Source: Mycolicibacterium sp. P9-64 (GTDB lineage Bacteria; Actinomycetota; Actinomycetes; Mycobacteriales; Mycobacteriaceae). Taken from it: 51,190 nucleotides of DNA. Location: the NCBI RefSeq assembly GCF_008329605.1, contig NZ_NPKO01000021.1, positions 1-51,190 on the forward strand, given 5' to 3'. How positions within the stretch are numbered: the first letter of the stretch is position 1; each line of letters begins with the position of its first letter. A program made the position numbers and the translations under genes. The notes beneath the pieces were generated by a model, which was given only the letters and a program-made list of their open reading frames with translations, did not search any database and was not told the DNA's origin. Shown in pieces: positions 51,005 through 51,190 of this stretch.

Positions 51005-51190
51005 TCTTCTCGATGAGGCCACTAGGACCTCCGGTGCGGCTGCGACCCTGGCGTGGGCGCGGATCGAGAACGCCGCCTGCGCACGCCGGCTGGCCGGGAT
51101 GGTCACCCTGCTCGACACCCGCCACGCCGCAGCTGGATCAGCCGATCGCGACCAGTGGTACCTGGACAACTGGGGTGCGGTGTGCGCCGA
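50997..51190 (+). CDS. HNH endonuclease / 13E12 repeat family protein (DUF222), N-terminal part
   Basis: Only the first 64 codons are inside the window. ARIENAACARRLAGMVTLLD followed by GSADRDQWYLDNWGAVCA is the standard opening of DUF222/13E12 proteins, which normally continue for 400-500 residues to an HNH nuclease domain. The ATG at 50997 is 7 nt after the -10 box TAGATT, so the mRNA is probably leaderless. A LexA box covers the start, predicting induction by DNA damage. It may or may not be intact beyond the window. Confidence 0.9.
   Translation, partial: MFDLLDEATRTSGAAATLAWARIENAACARRLAGMVTLLDTRHAAAGSADRDQWYLDNWGAVCA

Overview
The window is about 51 kb of GC-rich chromosome from a fast-growing Mycobacterium (Mycolicibacterium type). 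Three kinds of evidence point there. Mycobacterium-specific genes are present: the mycothiol ligase mshC, the proteasomal ATPase mpa, lipoproteins of the LppK/LppL type, a Mtb12-like antigen and 13E12-family HNH proteins. Gene order from about 14.9 to 49.1 kb follows the M. tuberculosis stretch Rv2141c to Rv2115c as I remember it. Many genes also start 5-7 nt after a TANNNT -10 box, the signature of mycobacterial leaderless mRNAs. I see no insertion sequence, prophage, CRISPR array or rRNA. The PE/PPE genes found in this stretch in M. tuberculosis are absent; other genes occupy those positions.

Layout. 0-1.5 kb: the tail of a 13E12 HNH gene, then an SDR-MerR operon with a textbook MerR promoter. 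1.5-7.4 kb: a DcuS/CitA-type two-component system divergent from a tripartite tricarboxylate transporter (tctCBA) with a UspA gene. 7.4-13 kb: nitrate assimilation, with a NarK transporter and the one-piece diflavin nitrate reductase NasN behind a candidate GlnR site. 13-21.7 kb: SIMPL protein, HSL-type esterase, tRNA-Leu(GAG), M20 peptidase, PEBP protein, a potassium-channel-like protein with a tandem Usp, pyrD, a DUF5703 protein, an LppL-like lipoprotein and a small hypothetical. 21.7-27.6 kb: a conserved actinobacterial run of uppP, a TIGR03848-type phosphomutase-like protein, DUF3090, an SCO1664-family protein, a GyrA-like/GNAT protein, cysQ and mshC. 27.7-38.3 kb: SDR, DUF1254 protein, PAC2 protein, metH with a structured leader, HAD phosphatase, glcP, hisE and hisG. 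38.3-46.6 kb: DUF4126 protein, flavin disulfide reductase, ArsR-SRPBCC-flavodoxin operon, SRPBCC protein, F420-type LLM oxidoreductase, thioesterase, RecB-like nuclease, trmI, DUF503 and lppK. 46.6-51.2 kb: Mtb12-like protein, mpa, DUF418 membrane protein, TetR regulator and the start of a second 13E12 HNH gene.

Several loci concern nutrient sensing. Candidate CRP/cAMP sites precede both the carboxylate transporter and the glucose permease glcP. A GlnR-like site precedes the nitrate genes. metH has a leader that resembles an S-adenosylhomocysteine riboswitch followed by a hairpin that hides the ribosome binding site. The best candidates for undescribed biology are this metH leader, the phosphomutase/DUF3090/SCO1664 cassette beside cysQ-mshC, the GyrA-like/GNAT fusion, and the 13E12 gene whose start codon lies inside a LexA box next to DnaA-box-like sites.
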